Positions 22,344-35,271 of a DNA stretch of 64,000 nucleotides are shown here, in pieces. The position numbers and the translations under genes were made by a program. The notes beneath the pieces are model-generated. The model saw only the letters and a program-made list of their open reading frames with translations, did no database searches and was not told the DNA's origin. The DNA is from Malachius bipustulatus (taxonomy: Eukaryota > Arthropoda > Insecta > Coleoptera > Melyridae), in contig OU342630.1 of assembly GCA_910589415.1 (NCBI GenBank), positions 28,491,867 to 28,555,866 on the forward strand. The letters run 5' to 3'. The stretch's first letter is position 1, and every line of letters begins with the position of its first letter.

Positions 22344-24150
22344 ACACGTAATACCACTAGAGGTCAAATTATTTCCGGAAATTTTTTCGAGCTCACGAAT
22401 ATTGAGAAAATTATCGGGAGCCGAAGGCGAGGAATAATTTTCTTAAAATATTCGTAAGCGAAAGCAAAATTTCCTGATATAATTTGATTTCGAGTGGTAT
22501 TTGGAAAGAAAATTTCACAATAAAATTAGTTTTGAATAGAAAAATTACAATTTGTTAAATAAAAATATGACATGGCGACGTAACATGGCGGCGTAACAAA
22601 ATCACGTGACAACGCCAAACTGACGTTCAATAACCGCGCCGCCATTATTAGCGCTGCCAAACACAAATTTTGGTTTCTAGCCTTCACCAGCCGAGTGTGG
22701 TTTTTGATAATGATAAGTCGACAATTGCGGTAAAATAGTATGATTAGTATTGATTAGATGCCATTCTTCCAAAGCGCTAGGATTTGCTCAGCAGATGGAT
22801 TCTAGCAACAAAAAGTGCTACAATTAATTATTATACAGATAAAGTGGTCGAACCCCCATGAATTCGCAATGAGTTAATCCGAAAAATGAGGTATACCTAC
22901 CTATTTCAAATAGAATTTTACTAAATTAGGCAAATTAGGTTTCTTCAGATCATTTTTTGGATAGTGAATCGTGATTTAATACGTGGTAATACGCGAAAAC
23001 ATCACTTTAATATTAAATTATAATAGAAACTTTAACAAAACGCATTGGTTGATTATTACAGCAACAGTCAACAGTTGACGTTTATAAAGTTCCGGGTTGT
23101 CGCTTTTAAACGACAAAAAATTTCCACTATAATACCCTCCAGCTAACCCTAGCTGGAGAAAATTTCCGATTTAATACACAAATAACCATGGCAACGGTAA
23201 GCAATGCTCGTATACTTTATTGGCTCAAAATTGATGACTGAAATTTTCACATGTAATACCACTAGAGGTCAAATTATTTCCGGAAATTTTTTCGAGCTCA
23301 CGAATATTTTGAAAATTATCGCGAGCCGAAGGCGAGGGATAATTTTCTTAAAATATTCGTAAGCGAGAATAAAATTTCCTGGTATAATTTGATTTCGAGT
23401 GGTATTTGGAAAGAAAATTTCACAACAAAATTAGCTTTGAATAGAAAAATTACAATTTAATTGTGAAATAAAAATATGACATGGCGGCGTAACATAATCA
23501 CGTGACAACGCCAAACTGACGTTTAATAACTGCGCCGCCATTATTAGCGCTGTCAAACACAAATTTTAGTTTCTAAACTTCACCAGCCGAGTGTGGTTTT
23601 TGATAATGATAAGTCGACAATTGCGGTACATAGTAATTATGATTAGTATTGATTAGATGCCATTCTTTCCAAAGCGGAAGGATTTGCTCAGCAGATGGAT
23701 TCTACCAACAAAAAGTGCCATACAATTAATTATAAAGATAAAGTGGTCGAACCCCCATGAATTCGCCGTGAGTTAATCCGAAAAATTATGTAAGTACCTA
23801 CCTATTTCACATAGAATTACTAAATTAGGTAAATTAGGTTTCTTCAGATCATTTTTTCGATAGTGAATCCGTGATTTCATACGTGGTAATACGCGAAAAC
23901 ATCACTTTAATATTAAATTATAATAGAAACTTTAACAAAACGCATTGGTTGATTAATATTAATACAGTCAACAGTTGACATTTATAAAGATCCGGTTTGT
24001 CACTATTAAACGTCAAAAAATTTCCACTATAATATTCTCCAGCTTACCCCTGCAGGAGAAAATTTCCGATATAATACACAAATAACCATGGCAACGGTAA
24101 GCAATGCTCGTACTTTATTGGCTGAAAATTGATGGCGTGAAATTTTCATA
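22344..24150. repeat. 905-bp tandem duplication
   Basis: Two head-to-tail copies: TACCACTAGAGGTCAAATTA starts at 22352 and again at 23257, a period of 905 bp. The copies share most bases, with small indels and point changes. Each has an internal inverted repeat near its start: ACCACTAGAGGTCAAATTAT...CTCACGAATATT against AATATTCGTAAGCGAG...AATTTGATTTCGAGTGGT. Each copy ends with GCAATGCTCGTA...TTTATTGGCT. Likely two tandem copies of a non-autonomous DNA element. No coding frame. Confidence 0.85.
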
Positions 24151-26003
24151 GTAAACCACTACGCTGATATTACCTGACTATGGAAAGTTTCATAAAGCCC
24201 ATTTCAAAAGCGGTGAAAATGTTCGCAAAAAAATACCCTACTTATGAGATTGATGCGCTAGAAGGTTTTTGCCATTCTCAATGGCCATCTTCATTCAGCT
24301 TGGCTGATTGATATTATACCCCCTCATTTATGGTTTAATGTGCCCCATCTTGTGTTTATCTCAACACAAAAACCGTAGACAACAACCACTACCGCATTTT
24401 GAGATCAGAAATTTATAATGGCAATTTATAGACTCTGAACTATTACAAATCCAGTTTCTTAACAACTTACCTCTAAAGTTAAAATTAAAGAATTCTTTCA
24501 TCACGTTTTATCACACCACCGCTTCCACTCAAACACTTCACTAAACACAGAGTGACTTATAATATGCCTATATGTACTCATATGCCTGAAAACAACCTCA
24601 GATGACAAATTCAATTTTGTGGATTTTACAAGGGATGGCTGAATCGACCCCGTGGAGGAATTGCCCCCCTTTATTCTATACACGTCAGTAGAAGTACCTT
24701 CAGAGGCGAGTAAATGAGTAGAAGGAGAAGGTAATCTTGATGTGGTGCTTGTTAGTATGAGTAAAAAAAAAACTGTCAATGTTGCGTTAGTTTACCAAGT
24801 GACCCGGATGATTAATATTTGACATCAGATTTTTTTTTCTGATAACTGTTGCTAATCCAGTCCGTAATGTAGAAAATACACCAGGAGTTTGTAGCAACAA
24901 AAAAAAAATTAATGTAAGATTTTTCTTCGAGAACTGCTAGTGGAAATCTCATACATCATACCACCACAAAACTTGGTTGTTAATTTTTTGCCTCAAAACT
25001 ATCTTTAACTAGAAGATAATACCTACCTGGCGTAATCTCATGAATTTATTTGTAGTAAAATGAAAATGTGACTAGGTACCTGCTTACTTGCGATCGCTAA
25101 ACTTACTTTTTCTCACTTGTGGATTAGATATAAGAATCGCCAGACTTATTACGATGAAAAAAATCTACATATAGGAGTCCTTTATTTTAGTTCCTCCCTG
25201 AAAATCTATTAAAGTTTTGCCATTCTAATAATGTTTTCTAATGAGAGATAACTAAATAGTGAAGACTAGATCTATAAATTCCACTACTCCCGTAACGAGA
25301 CCATCACTGGGCCATTAAATTCTTCAACTCGATAAACTTACCGTGCACACGAGAGTTTAGTAATGAACAGGAAATAATAATATGAAATTTTTTAAAGAAA
25401 ATTACAAATCCAAAAATAGAGGATAGCTCATTTCGCAATTAAGTGCAGTAATAATCAGTTTTGCTTATTTCATCTTGGTCTGGTCGACTAAGCGAATTGA
25501 AGATAGTTGGTCACCATCGTCCATCAATATCCATTGAAATTCAAGCCTTGTATCAGTAAATGCATGTTTATAGAGGAGTCATGGCTGACAATCGTCCTCG
25601 AGCCTGGAAAATCATCGGCTCGTCGCCGTAACGCGTAACTGTGGTGGTAATCTTTCTATCTAGAGGTAGGTTCACTCACCGAGCATTGTCTTCTATTTAT
25701 GACGGCATCGTCACTGCTATTTTCTACAGCGATCGCATCTCACAGGCGCATCCTCGCTCGAATAACAGTTGTAGGTTGCACAATTCAGTGGCGTACCCGT
25801 AGTGTCGAAATGCAAATCAAGTCCTTTACTCTATTCTGGAGTCTTCGAAACACTTTAAAAATCAGCCCTTTTAGGTTTATACTTTTATAACTTAGTTAGC
25901 TGACCATTAAAATTACAAGACACAATAGCAATCGGACACCAAGTAAGACAAATACTATTTCCAAGATTTCGCATATTGTGTGTCGTGTGTTCTTGACTGA
26001 TGC
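24151..26003. other. No gene recognised
   Basis: Unique, mostly AT-rich. The minus-strand frame 24779-24501 (92 codons) has a balanced composition with many S/T and no internal low complexity, and a pyrimidine tract lies upstream of it. I cannot recognise a product and do not call it a gene. Confidence 0.4.
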
Positions 26004-26050
26004 GACATGCTGATGAGTCCAAATTAGGATGAAACGGTACCCTTTATGTC
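26004..26050 (+). ncRNA. Solitary hammerhead-like motif, partly decayed
   Basis: GACATG (26004-26009) precedes the exact core box CUGAUGA (26010-26016). Stem II is GUCC/GGAU with loop AAAUUA, followed by GAAAC (26031-26035). The stem III region has GG/CC inside a C-C mismatch, then UU at the cleavage position (26043-26044) and UAUGUC (26045-26050). UAUGUC pairs with GACAUG, one pair being G-U. An outer CUG/CAG pairing beyond an internal loop is possible. This is the arrangement of a type I hammerhead with minimal stem III. The C-C mismatch suggests reduced or no activity. There is no tandem copy nearby. Confidence 0.6.
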
Positions 26051-27109
26051 TTCAGCTTCACCTTACATGCTATGCGAAAGTCTTCTAATTAGTTCTTTAA
26101 AAGTGACATATATTGGCAATTGAATTAGAACCTAAATCCGAAGAAAATCTAATATATTTATATAATCTAAGTGGCTCAAGAATACATAATATAATTTTAT
26201 GAAGAACTTTTGTTTGTCTTCTAAAAATTTTCTACATCTTCACAATACCAATACACCAAATACTGCTCAGAGACTTTGTTTATTTAACAATCTCACTGGC
26301 ATGATGTTTATAATACTTAGTATCCGATAATAAGCGAGTACATAGGAATCGTAACGTATAAACGAATATCTATTAGCAAATTATAGTAATTATGACAATC
26401 AAGCCGGACAGTCTAAGCACATGTTTTGATATCCTTAATTGACATGCCGCCGGAGCGTCAGTGTGTCGGTTCCCAAGCTCCGGGCGCAATGTTCGGCTAC
26501 TGTACCATTTAATGAATATTAAGTGGTTCCGTGTCCAGAGCCTACTGTATACCTATGCCATATAAGGTGGCGCGATATTGACTTGGAGTATTTATTTATG
26601 GCACCTCAGGAGTATATGCGCTGCATCGTTCCGTGCTTTCATTTATAAACAATTTATTGCAGGGATCGATCACAAATATCGCATATGGCAGCTTACAATT
26701 ACCAAGACTGAGGTGGTCTTTCTTAATTATTACCATTACATATTTTAGATGCGTTTTTATTAAAGATTTATCACTTCCATTGTTTTGTATATCCGGTTCG
26801 AAAGACCACTTTTCCGTAGTCGGACTCGAAGGGCTAAATTAATTATAGGTAGAGGGTTGGGCAACAGTATTAAATTACGAAAGTTGGTGTTTCTGAAAAG
26901 ACATTTCTCGATGATAGGTTATTCGCGAAGATTTGTTAGAAAAAATATTTTAAAGATTATCGGTTGGATGAAATATCAAGAGATTGATGGATGGAACGTG
27001 AGAAGGAGGAAGCAGCCCTAAGCCTCGTCTTTCTAATAATTGATTATGAATGTTAATAAATTATCATTTATGATTATGAGTTGCATTTCTAGAAAACTTT
27101 TATCCGTTA
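26051..27109. other. No gene recognised
   Basis: Unique sequence between the solitary hammerhead motif and the outer palindrome arm. Short plus-strand frames at 26633-27021 show no recognisable domain. Confidence 0.4.
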
Positions 27110-27747
27110 CTATCCGTTACTCCCGGAGTCACCGGGAGTGATAACGGACGGAGATGGAGGCATAATTCAGGGGGAGACAATGAGATTACAGGGGCGAAAA
27201 AATTCAACACTATAAATTCATGTTTCCCAAGGGTTTCGGCCAATTTATGTGTGTATTGGTGTATAAGGGGCGAAGGGGGGAGAAACAAACTTTAAACACA
27301 AGGAATCGGACATAATTTCCACGGTTTTCGCCCCATATCGCGCAGCAAAAAAGGCATTTCCTTGGCATATCGATTGAGTTAATTTTTCCGTTATTTTTCT
27401 TATCAAATGACGCCAAAACAAAAAATTTAAAAAAAGATTTCCGATTTTTTATCATGAAGGGAGGTGGTTTGGAGATTTTTTTTAACCAACCAAAACATTT
27501 TTTCAATTCTTTATAAATTGCCCGACCTGCATGGGCTCTGTCCGTTGATTAGGAAAGGCGGGAGAGCGTTTCAAAGAACTGGATTTCTTTTATCGATAAC
27601 ACAGAAAGGAAAAGGGTTATAGGGACTCCTAGCCGGGCCCGTTTTCAGGGTAATTCAGTTTTTTCTTTCGATCAGGAAATGTTTCACACGAACCGGGGCT
27701 GAAGGCGCGCATGATCGCAAAAGACATAGAAAGTAATGAAAAAACAT

Positions 27748-28485
27748 ACAGGGTGTCCCAAGATTTCTTTATCAAGGGATATCCGCGTTATTTCAAAAAA
27801 TAAACAAATTAAATTTGGGAAATTTCAATCATACCCCTAAGGCTTTGCATCTGCACCCTCAATGCCCCTTTCGCCTTTTCACCCCTAAGTTTTTTTTTTC
27901 AAATGACACCCCCATATTTTTTTGGCTCGGCTGGATTGTTGACTTCTTTCTGAATACAATGTCACACGATTTTTTTAAATCGAGATACCTAGCACGCCGA
28001 AAACAATAAAAAATCAAAACAAACGAGGGTTGTCAAGGAGTTGCAATTGCTTGTTTTTTGTGTTAATGTTTCCTCCAACCACCTTAACTAGTAATACCGG
28101 TGTTACTGGATATAGGCGTTAATAATAAAAATTGCTCCTGGATTTTAATGTCATATTAAATGTTAATTGTTATTCCTTGGCAATCCTCGTTTGTTATGAT
28201 ATTATATTGTTTTCGGCGTGCTAGCTATATGTCTCCATTTAAAAAATCATGTGACATTGTATTCAGAAAGAAGTCAATAATCCTGTCGAGCAAAAAAAGT
28301 ATGGGGGCGTTATTTGAAAAAAAAAAGTAGGGGATGATTACTTAGGGGTGGAAAGGCCTAAAGGGGCATTGAGGGTGCAGCTGCAAAGCCTTAGGGGTAT
28401 GGTTGAAATTTCCCGAATTTCATTTGTTTATTTTTGAAATAACGCGGATATCCCTTGATAAAGAAATCTTGGGACACCCTGTATA
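27748..28485. mobile_element. Foldback element FB4
   Basis: TACAGGGTGTCCCAAGATTTC at the left end returns inverted as GAAATCTTGGGACACCCTGTA at the right. The pairing continues inward through TTATCAAGGGATATCCGCG and through a CCCCTAAGGCTTTGCA block. The loop holds a second symmetric pair around TTTTCGGCGTGCTAG. The arms are nearly identical, so it is a rather young copy. A diverged relative lies at 33230-33700. Confidence 0.88.
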
Positions 28486-28487
28486 CA

Positions 28488-29226
28488 GTGAGCGAGAAAA
28501 GTAAGGAATAAATTCAGTAAAATGGACAGTAGTAGGTACCAAATTTTTTTTTAAATAAAAAACAGAGGTCAATTTTTCTATTTTTATTATTGGTTTTTAC
28601 TTAGTTAAAAAAGGAGAAAAACGCCTGAGCGTGTTTAATATAACCAATATTAAAACACGCGCGTTTTCTAAAGCCCAAGCAACAACAACGTTACCCCAGA
28701 AATGAGGTCTAAATGCTAACTTTTTGATTGTTGTAATTGGAGTGTTACGTCAATAAAAATTTAATTACAGATATTTGAAAATCTAAATTGGAATATTTAA
28801 CAATTCGTTAATTTTAAAATGTACCAATAATAAAAACTAACGTAAAGTATTCGTGGATAATGGGTTTTATTAAAAACACTCGCTGTATTTTAAAAAATCG
28901 TGCGTGTTTTCAAGTCCTTATTATCCACTAATATGTTCTAGTGACGTAACATTTTTTTATACAGGCTGATCCTTGGTTCAGTAAACACAATAATATACTT
29001 CTAGAAAAAAAAAGAAATATAATACAATATAATATATTATATGTATAGGGTGTCATATAAAAAAATAGACAATGTCGTTATTACTGAGCCTATAGGAACA
29101 GGCTGTATAAAAAATGTTTCGTCAGTAGAACACAAATTAAATCAAAAAATTGACCTGTTTTTTTTAGTTTTTACAAAAAATCGGTACTTTCATATTTATG
29201 GAATTTATTCCTTACTTTTCTCGCCC
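28488..29226. mobile_element. Foldback element FB5 with nested small element
   Basis: GAGCGAGAAAAGTAAGGAA at the left pairs with TTCCTTACTTTTCTCGC at 29208-29224. Inside, ATACAGGCTG (28962) and CAGGCTGTAT (29099) delimit a smaller palindromic unit with TTCAGTAA/TTACTGAGC. Related sequence (CTCAGTAATGACGATATTG) forms the ends of FB10 at 58.5 kb. Confidence 0.65.
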
Positions 29227-29610
29227 CTACCTATAATAAAAATCTACCCACCCTGTCCCTTCGTAATAAATTATAATTGTAACTAAAAATTGTCATAAAT
29301 CTGACAATTTTTTTTATTTTTTGTTTTGGGCGCCATTTGTGTATTTTTATATAAAAAAAAATTAATCGACGATAGGCGGCCAATCCAAGGAAATTAGATT
29401 TTATGGTCTTGTGGTCCGAAGTTATGTACGATTCCGTGTGTTTTAGGTTTCTTCTCCTCCCCTTCGCCCCGAATACACCATTACAAATTGGCCAAAGCCC
29501 TTGGGAAATATGAATTTACTGGAGTGTATTTTTCTCCCCTGTAAACTCATTGCCTTCCCCTGAATTATGCCTCCAACTCCGTCCGTTACTCCCAGTGAAT
29601 CCAGTTTTGG

Positions 29611-30699
29611 CAAAAAAATCAAAAAACTAAGAGCCAAAACGACGATATCTGGAGTAAAATCGACGAACAATGGAAGGATTCGCAATTGCGCCACATGAAG
29701 GCAGGTCAGGTCACGTCAGGCGCGTGCGCTCTAGCGAGATCTCAGTTTTTTACCCGAATTCTTTTTTTATCCGATGACTCACGGCTAACCGCGGGACAAA
29801 AACAGTTTCCCCCTTTTTTATACCTGGTTTCTCCCGGCGACATAATAGGAGCGGTCCACTAACTTTACCAAAACAAAAAAAAAAACATAAAAGCGAGTGT
29901 CGTTTTTGAAAGTTTCTCACGCTAGATCAACCCCATGATAGGGGACAATTTTTTGTTCTCCTCGCAGAAAAACCGTACTAAATTTTCCCAAAATTTTACA
30001 TGAAGCAAACAACAAGTTTTCGAAGTTCTTCAACCAGGTTTGTACATGCATTATGGAGTAACGCGACTTGAAATCCACCCATGTATCAAAATCGACTTCG
30101 CCCAATTTTCTATTTAAATTTCGAGCTAACTTTACTAGCACCATCAACAGACTTGAAAAATGGACTCAAACTCCCTGCAGACTCTCAAGCTCCATTTTCG
30201 AAATAATGCAAAACCGCCTAAAAGATGTTCAATGAGGGCTCGAGTTTGAAGCAAATAGTTTTTTATCAACACAAAAGAGGTCAACTAATTGTAAATTGTC
30301 CAAAGCTTTTTACCACTGCTTTTTTGTCCATTAGATGTAAATGGTATTCAAAAATATTTCATTGGCATGGGAGGTTTAATAGAGACTCCGGAAATCAGTA
30401 ACTCCATTCATTGAGCTCCACTCACCCTATTAGCCTTCCTGCGACCAATTTTTTACGTCCTCCTGCAAGAATGTTAAGATTTGTAGCATAAAAACAGTTA
30501 GCTTAAGCTTGGGATGATCTAAAATGATTGACTGAAAGCCTTAGAAACCATTTTCTTGTTGACACCATTCTAAGAATTCATTCGCCCAAAACGTTCTCAA
30601 CTTGTGGTCTAAATCGTTATTTCAAATGTTGCGTAGCAGTTACTTCTAACTTTTCTGAAGGAAAATTTTTTATTTCCCGCTTTATTGCATAAAATTATC
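29611..30699. other. No gene recognised
   Basis: Includes a CG-richer patch at 29700-29850 (GGTCAGGTCACGTCAGGCGCG). A 76-codon minus frame at 30147-29917 precedes the RT remnant in the same orientation and might be its eroded C-terminal part, but I see no diagnostic motif. Confidence 0.4.
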
Positions 30700-31085
30700 A
30701 ATTAGGTGGACAACTCCACAACTGATGATTTTTTATAATTTGTGAAGAAGGCCATCTTTCCAAACTGTATCATTTGCAGGTGTTAGAGCAATTAAAGGTA
30801 ATTACTGTTTTCAGTTGTTTTTCAAAACCTGATTCGATGTAAGTAGTAAGTGACATAACTTGATCACAACAATGCCTGTTTGGACGAAAGCCAACTTGTT
30901 CTGGGGGAAGCATATCATTTATCAATGGAAAATACTTTTTAAATCATTCTCTCCATCACCTTATAACACACACTTAGTAATAATATTGGCCTATAGTAAT
31001 TTGGATCATTTGCTGTTCTCCTTGGCTATAAATTCTCTTTATCATAATTGGATGATTTATCAGTTGATGGAATGGAACTAAAGTT
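30700..31085 (-). pseudogene. Non-LTR reverse transcriptase remnant F
   Basis: Minus-strand reading gives, across two frames, a YYRPI-like block followed by CYKVMERMI. Next come a SPLINDMLPPEQVGFRPNR-like segment (the PEQ-GFRP motif before motif A), CCDQVMSLTTYIESGFEKQ, and a TPANDTVWKDGLLHKL block, the eroded motif A where DL.AA.DTVW is usual. It is the Jockey-type RT palm in a different family from elements A and B. No motif B or C is recognisable, so the copy is short and dead. Confidence 0.72.
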
Positions 31086-31193
31086 TATTCTTATTCAAAT
31101 TATTCTAAGTCCAGTATTGTTGCAGACAGCGCCCATGTGAGATGTGTGAAGGATTACGCACCCAGTACCTATTTCCCCTTTATGTTTTTTACA

Positions 31194-31709
31194 TACAGGG
31201 TGGGCCATCGAAAAGGTAACAAGCCTAATAATTTGTAAAGTGAAGAGTTATGTGAAAAACGCCGAAACAGGTCGATTTTGTTATCGAGGGGGACATATTT
31301 TCGTGACAAATTCAACTACCCAAGTTCACCCCCTTGGCAGGGGTAGCTACCCCTTTGCTTAGCATCATAGGGAACAGCTATCGAGTGATACATCATGTGA
31401 AAGCTACTTGAATTCGGGCTAGTTAGTTTCCGTTGGGCCACCCTGTATGTGAGCGAAACCCAAAATGTTGGATATGGTTGTAAAGAGAATTCAAGTAGCT
31501 TTCAAATGATGTATCACTTGATAGCTGTTCCCTATGATGATAAGCAAAGGGGTAGCTACCCCTGCCAAGGGGGTGAACTTGGGTAGTTAAATTTGTCACG
31601 AACATATGCCCCCCTCGATAACAAAATCGACCTGTTTTGGCGTTTTTCGCGTACATCTTCACTTTCCAAGCTATTAGGCTTGTTACCTTTTCGATGGCCC
31701 ACCCTGTAT
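31194..31709. mobile_element. Foldback element FB6
   Basis: Almost pure palindrome. TACAGGGTGGGCCATCGAAAAG at the left returns inverted to CACCCTGTATA at the right, and the arms pair over most of their length (TTCACCCCCTTGGCAGGGGTAGCTACCCCT on both). The centre at about 31440-31455 carries an extra CACCCTGTATG. It lacks coding sequence and would form one long hairpin RNA if transcribed. Confidence 0.9.
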
Positions 31710-33229
31710 ATGTATTTACCATGTTTTCCCGAGGCAGTTTTTTACTGAGTATGGAACCTGTTGTATACCCATACGAGAGCTGCCATAGTGAAATACGTAT
31801 GATGATTCGGTTATTCTCAAAAGGTGATTACCCTTATATCGATGAAAGCAATTGATGTACATAACTGTCGAGGAAAATGAACAATATTATAGTAATTAGA
31901 TTATCATAAATACAATCAATCCATCTATTGTTAGTATGTTCGTCCTTTCTAAAGCTTAACAAGATTGGGTTTTAGAAATATGTCATCTATAGGAATAATT
32001 GTTATGCCTTGATTATTGACGAGACTTATAATGGTAGGTACTTATTACTAATTATTATTCCGATCATTTTATAGATATATCATTTTGTACCTAGGCATAG
32101 TGAAGAAATTGTAGATGCAGGGAATTTATTCTTTCCATAGATTATCCGCTCGACCAAAACTTGAGATGAAAGAAGTTTAGTTGACATTGTTTAAAATAAC
32201 TTCTTGTATATTTAATGGAAGGTAGGTTTATTGGACCACGTCTTACCCGTATATTATCCTGACCATCCACATACAAAAGGTGCATTATTCAAATCTTCTG
32301 TTCAACTGATATAATTCTATGAATAATGGCACAGCTTTTTACCTGGTATTTTTAATAACGAATGCTTATTGGACTACATTCATCTTACTTTTCTTTTCCT
32401 CAGCATTATATTGAATATTAATGTCTTACTTAATGTCCGAGTGAAATATTAGGAATCACTTATAAGGTAAGTCGCAGTTTGGGACTCGAACACTTCGTAC
32501 AAATACGCTACAGCCCACAGCGAAAACAGTTGTAAAACCTATTATTGAATATGGGCTCACGTGTTGACTTAACACTCCAATAAAAGACTGAAGTATGCTG
32601 CAGAAAAAAATCGAATTGTGTAAGTCGGTCTGATTTATGCTTGACATAAATATTGCCCGCGCTTACGATACTCTTTCAGATACCAAACATTAATCAACCT
32701 TATTCTATTCTAAGTTGAATAAAATGGAACAACATGTCTTTAATTTTTTATTGGGTTGTGGGCTATTAAAATAATCGCGGCATTAAGGTGAAAGACCCTC
32801 GAAGTACAAGGACAAGCTTTTTAATCTAACTTTTTTTAAGTTTTGACGTAACTTTTTGGTAAATTTGGTAAATATTAGACACCAAGCGAATTAATATTAG
32901 TAAGTACAAATAAATAATTATGTAAAACAACGTTTTATTTGATTTTACGACGACGTAAATGTTTCATTTGGCAACTGTTTAAGCCTCAATTTTAATTTTT
33001 ACCCCTACCGCGTCTCTCTATCATTTTTTTTTTTATTGATAGTCCAGATTGTTCTGAGTATGAAAATACCACGAAAGTACCATTTTAAAATGTTTAACAT
33101 ACGTATTGTAAATTGTAAATTGTACATTGTAAATTGAATATGTCACACAGCTTCTTGAAAAAAAAGCTGTCAACTTAAGTTTTTTATTAGTAATCTTGTA
33201 AGTCTCAATTTGAATTTTTATCCTAAAAT
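31710..33229. other. No gene recognised
   Basis: AT-rich unique sequence with no coding signal. At 33100-33135 there is a short repeat of TTGTAAATTG-like units. Confidence 0.4.
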
Positions 33230-33700
33230 TTTCTCAAAATTTTCTTTATTAATAGATATCCGCGTTATTTCAAAACAGAAACAAAAAAAATGTGGTTATT
33301 GGCTGCGCCATCAATACAACTTTACGCCTTTCAACCCCCAAGAAATTAGAAATTATCCCCTACTTGTTTTTTTTTTTCAAATTACATCCGTATTTCTTTT
33401 CCTCAGCATAATTAAGTACAGCTTTTATTCTGAATATATTGACACGCGATTTATGAAAATGTAAACATACCAACCATAGCTTGCCAAAAGAGCGTTGACA
33501 AGGAGTAAAAATAACACCACATTGAGGTCTTTTCGAAATGAATTTATGCTCTATTTGGGAAATTATATTATACTTTACTTAATAAATTTCAAATATACCC
33601 CTAAGACGTTTCGGCTGGATCCTCAATACCATTTATGCCTTACAATTCCCAAGTAAACATCCATCACCTAAAGTCAATTTTTTATTTAGATGGCCTTATC
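33230..33700. repeat. Diverged relative of FB4
   Basis: GATATCCGCGTTATTTCAAAA, a CTTTTAGC-like/CCCCCAAG block, TTTTTTTTTTCAAATTACA and ATTCTGAATAT.TTGACACGCGATTT follow the same order as the left arm of FB4 (27775-27975). A second ATTTCAAATATACCCCTAAG block follows at 33585. The CAGGGTG ends are lost. Confidence 0.6.
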
Positions 33701-35271
33701 AAACAGCTGTCAAGTCAGTGGCGGCGATAAGGCCCTCGCAGACCAGCTTCTATAGGGGTGGGGGGGGGCAAACTACAGTATGGTCCCGCGCCGTTCTCCG
33801 TTCTCCGAAATTTTATATCGCTTGTAAAAAATGATTTAGGAATGTTCAAAATTGTTTAGATTTTCTTCACTGGGATAAGACATCCTGGGCTTTTCTTTTC
33901 TATGTTTAAAAAGAATGCGTCATTGAAGTTCCGCTCTTCTATGCTTCTTAATTTGTAAATTATTTTTACAAACCGTTGTCAGGTAAGAAAGAGCGCTGAT
34001 TCCATCCGAAAACGGTCAGATGTAGGTAATTTGGCTGCAGCTGTAATCAACATTTCGTAAAGTCTTCACAATTGCAGTTTTCCTCTAGACACAAGTTGAT
34101 TTTCATTCAATTTCGTTCCAAAACCTGTTTCCAGAAAAAATTTAAACTCGAGTAATTTGTAACACTTTGGAATAATCCTTGTAACTTTGAAAAAAAAAAA
34201 AGATATAAAAGAAAAAAAAGGGGAAAAAAAGGAAAAAAAGGGAAAAAAATAGGAAGAAAAGCAAATAGTTGAGGAGGTGATGATACCAGTTTAATTGTCG
34301 TCTTCGGAAAAAGAACCATCCTGTATTTGTAGGAGCTCATTCATCAGGGTATTTTTATTTACTTGATATTTGATTGCATTATTGCAGGAAAGTCAGTAAT
34401 TGGTTTCCTTTCCTTGTATTCCTAGTCTGCGTTTTTTGTCACGCTGCTAACCCATACTAAAATTATTATTATAATTTGCGTTCAATTCATTAAGAACTTA
34501 GTGCTAATACTGGCAAATAACAGCTATTGCTTTGCTCCAATTGTTATACTGTTGTTGTAACTCCAATTGTTACTCCAATTGTTGTAACCCTCACGGGGAT
34601 CGAATAAGGCAAAACATTCGTTGGTTCTTCTTTGTTAGCCATCCTGTTCAGCAGGGAGACTCAAGTTGATCCATATGCCTGAAAATACGATTTAATAAAG
34701 TGCTACCTTATCAGATCACTCAGCTTCGATTATTATTAAAATTAAAGGAAACTCTCTATAATACTAGGGGTAACTGTAATGAGTTTATTTTCTCTTAGAA
34801 AAAAATTGGATAATCGCTAATACAGGTGAATTACTTTTAGAGTTTTCTTCCCCCCCCCCACCTTCTCATCAGCTCCAAAACACTACGTTCGTTGCGTAAC
34901 TGGTTTGGTTCTCCTTCGGATTTTTATGGCTGAAAAACATGTAAGAAAAACATGTTAGGCTTGCCACGCTATTAAAAATTTGTTAATTTTGTTATAAATT
35001 TTTTTTTTATGAAAATGCAAGTCAAATCAAGAAAAAACACCTTGATTTTTTTTAATAAGGTTAAGATCTCTTCTATCTAATACAACTTGTCTGGCTGACA
35101 ATTTTTGTTAATAAATTTGTCAGACTTCATTTTGAATGCGCAGCATCAATGTATCAAGATTGATGTCAAGAAAAGCAATGTCAAAACACCACCTTAATTT
35201 TTTTCTGAAAGAAGCAGGTTTGACATCTATTTTATGCATAAAAATTGGTCTGTCAGCGAAGAAATAATTAT
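33701..35271. other. No gene recognised
   Basis: Contains a G run at 33761-33768, an A/G-rich tract at 34188-34265 and a C run at 34850-34860. Nothing resembles a gene. Confidence 0.4.

Larger units (their letters stand above)
27110..29610. repeat. Large nested palindrome
   Basis: The outer arms are about 27113-27440 and 29300-29605. CCGTTACTCCCGG..., GGCATAATTCAGGGGGA, TTGGCCAATTT-like and GGCGAAGGGG blocks of the left arm return inverted at the right. Between them lie two complete foldback elements (27748-28485 and 28488-29226). The outer pair seems to be one old foldback element whose centre received younger ones. Confidence 0.65.

Noticed and set aside
24501..24779. 92-codon minus-strand frame as a host exon
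   Set aside because: Composition is plausible, but no start context, clear splice sites or homologue can be shown.
29105..29120. GTTTCGTCAG (minus CTGACGAAAC) as a hammerhead fragment
   Set aside because: The two boxes are fused without a stem II, so no ribozyme can form.
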